Positions 63,691 through 64,000 of a stretch of 64,000 nucleotides of DNA are shown here, piece by piece; position 1 is the first letter of the stretch; each line of letters begins with the position of its first letter. The DNA comes from JAPPHA01 sp963662705 (lineage in GTDB: Bacteria; Pseudomonadota; Alphaproteobacteria; Rhodobacterales; Rhodobacteraceae). The DNA lies in contig OY759767.1 of assembly GCA_963662705.2 (NCBI GenBank), forward strand, positions 868,001 through 932,000, given 5' to 3'. Below the pieces are notes generated by a model. The model had not been told where the DNA came from. It saw nothing but the letters and a program-made list of their open reading frames with translations, and did no database searches. Both the position numbers and the translations under genes were made by a program.

Positions 63691-64000
63691 ATGCCCCGAA
63701 CCTTGCCGGAAAACGGCGCAGCGAATACAGCGGCAGAACCGGTATCGTTCGACGCAAAAACCCGCCTGCACATTGACAAATCCGTGGCCAGTCGGCACCG
63801 CGGAATGGCGAGTGAAGTTCCCGACAACCGGGTCCTGTCCCATCGGATCGACCTTCTGGAGGAACGGATGAACACGAAATCCGCTGCAATCGAGGGGGCC
63901 GCAGAACGACTTCGCGCCGATATGGCCAAGCGTGAAGGTGCCATGGAGCGTGCCATGGAGCGGCTTCGAACGGATATGGCCAAACGTGACGCGGTCAATA
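63691..64000 (+). CDS. Coiled-coil protein with repeated ERLRxDMAKR units, cut by window edge
   Basis: From ATG 63691 (MPRTLPENGAANTAAEPVS) the frame is open to the right edge (103 codons). From about residue 50 it forms a charged helix: DLLEERMNTKSAAIEGAA, ERLRADMAKREGAM, ERAMERLRTDMAKRDAV. A near-exact unit of about 10 residues (ERLRADMAKR / ERLRTDMAKR) repeats. Proteins like this often continue into a C-terminal membrane helix. It is divergent from the nrdJ cluster. Confidence 0.6.
   Translation, partial: MPRTLPENGAANTAAEPVSFDAKTRLHIDKSVASRHRGMASEVPDNRVLSHRIDLLEERMNTKSAAIEGAAERLRADMAKREGAMERAMERLRTDMAKRDAVN

Noticed and set aside
62250..63776. 508-codon plus-strand frame
   Set aside because: Antisense to nrdJ, whose minus-strand product is unmistakable.
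1..64000. CRISPR array
   Set aside because: No regularly spaced short direct repeats were seen.

Overview
The window looks like a chromosomal segment of an alphaproteobacterium. It is GC-rich and carries the gene order murA - DUF2948 - hisD - UPF0262 - low-molecular-weight phosphatase - infA - maf - RNase E/G family, which is characteristic of that class. It also has a tripartite tricarboxylate transporter, a class II (cobalamin) ribonucleotide reductase and many catabolic enzymes of the kind found in heterotrophic, probably marine, Alphaproteobacteria. Genus cannot be settled from the sequence alone.

0-5.7 kb: a partial trimethylamine-methyltransferase-family gene runs off the left edge. 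It is divergent from three start/stop-overlapping genes (an atypical M19 dipeptidase, a 571-residue unknown, a DUF3726 protein). An FAH-family hydrolase converges on them. 6.0-14 kb: a MOSC protein, then a plus-strand catabolic run of an Asp/Glu racemase-maleate isomerase family protein, an M20 amidohydrolase, two M24 proteins and a long PLP enzyme. The family composition recalls ectoine (eut/doe) catabolic operons. 14-22.4 kb: TctABC, a metallo-beta-lactamase fold hydrolase, a VOC protein, a class IV aminotransferase coupled to an arylsulfotransferase-like protein, and a LysR regulator. 22.5-27 kb: a small unknown, an FAD monooxygenase, an aldehyde dehydrogenase and an iron-type alcohol dehydrogenase. 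27-32.2 kb: a hydantoinase/oxoprolinase A-B fusion coupled to a glutamate dehydrogenase gene broken by one frameshift. 32.4-38.1 kb: a membrane spermidine-synthase-like protein, a Tat-exported isoaspartyl methyltransferase, an unknown and a DUF1445 protein.

38-48.7 kb is partly decayed. An Lrp regulator and a divergent homodimeric 2-oxoacid dehydrogenase E1 (mdeR/mdeB-like) look intact, as does a dienelactone hydrolase. Beyond them lies the wreck of a minus-strand sugar-acid or triose operon: an ABC ATPase tail, an intact HpcH/HpaI aldolase, a D-2-hydroxyacid dehydrogenase cut by a 1,415-bp IS256-family element with a perfect 9-bp target duplication, and a frameshifted dhaK. A ruined tyrosine recombinase abuts the 3' end of tRNA-Phe, so integrative-element activity is likely there.

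48.9-55.4 kb is the conserved housekeeping block on the minus strand, coupled by many 1-8 bp overlaps. After tRNA-Thr (55.49 kb) comes the most unusual region. A 1,164-bp internal piece of the cobalamin ribonucleotide reductase gene is repeated, in the same orientation and without indels, 5.9 kb from the full-length gene. The truncated copy keeps an open frame and has its own start and ribosome binding site just behind a triple cold-shock-domain gene. Between the copies lie a transferrin-binding-protein-like lipoprotein and several small unknown genes, two of which share a short acidic domain.
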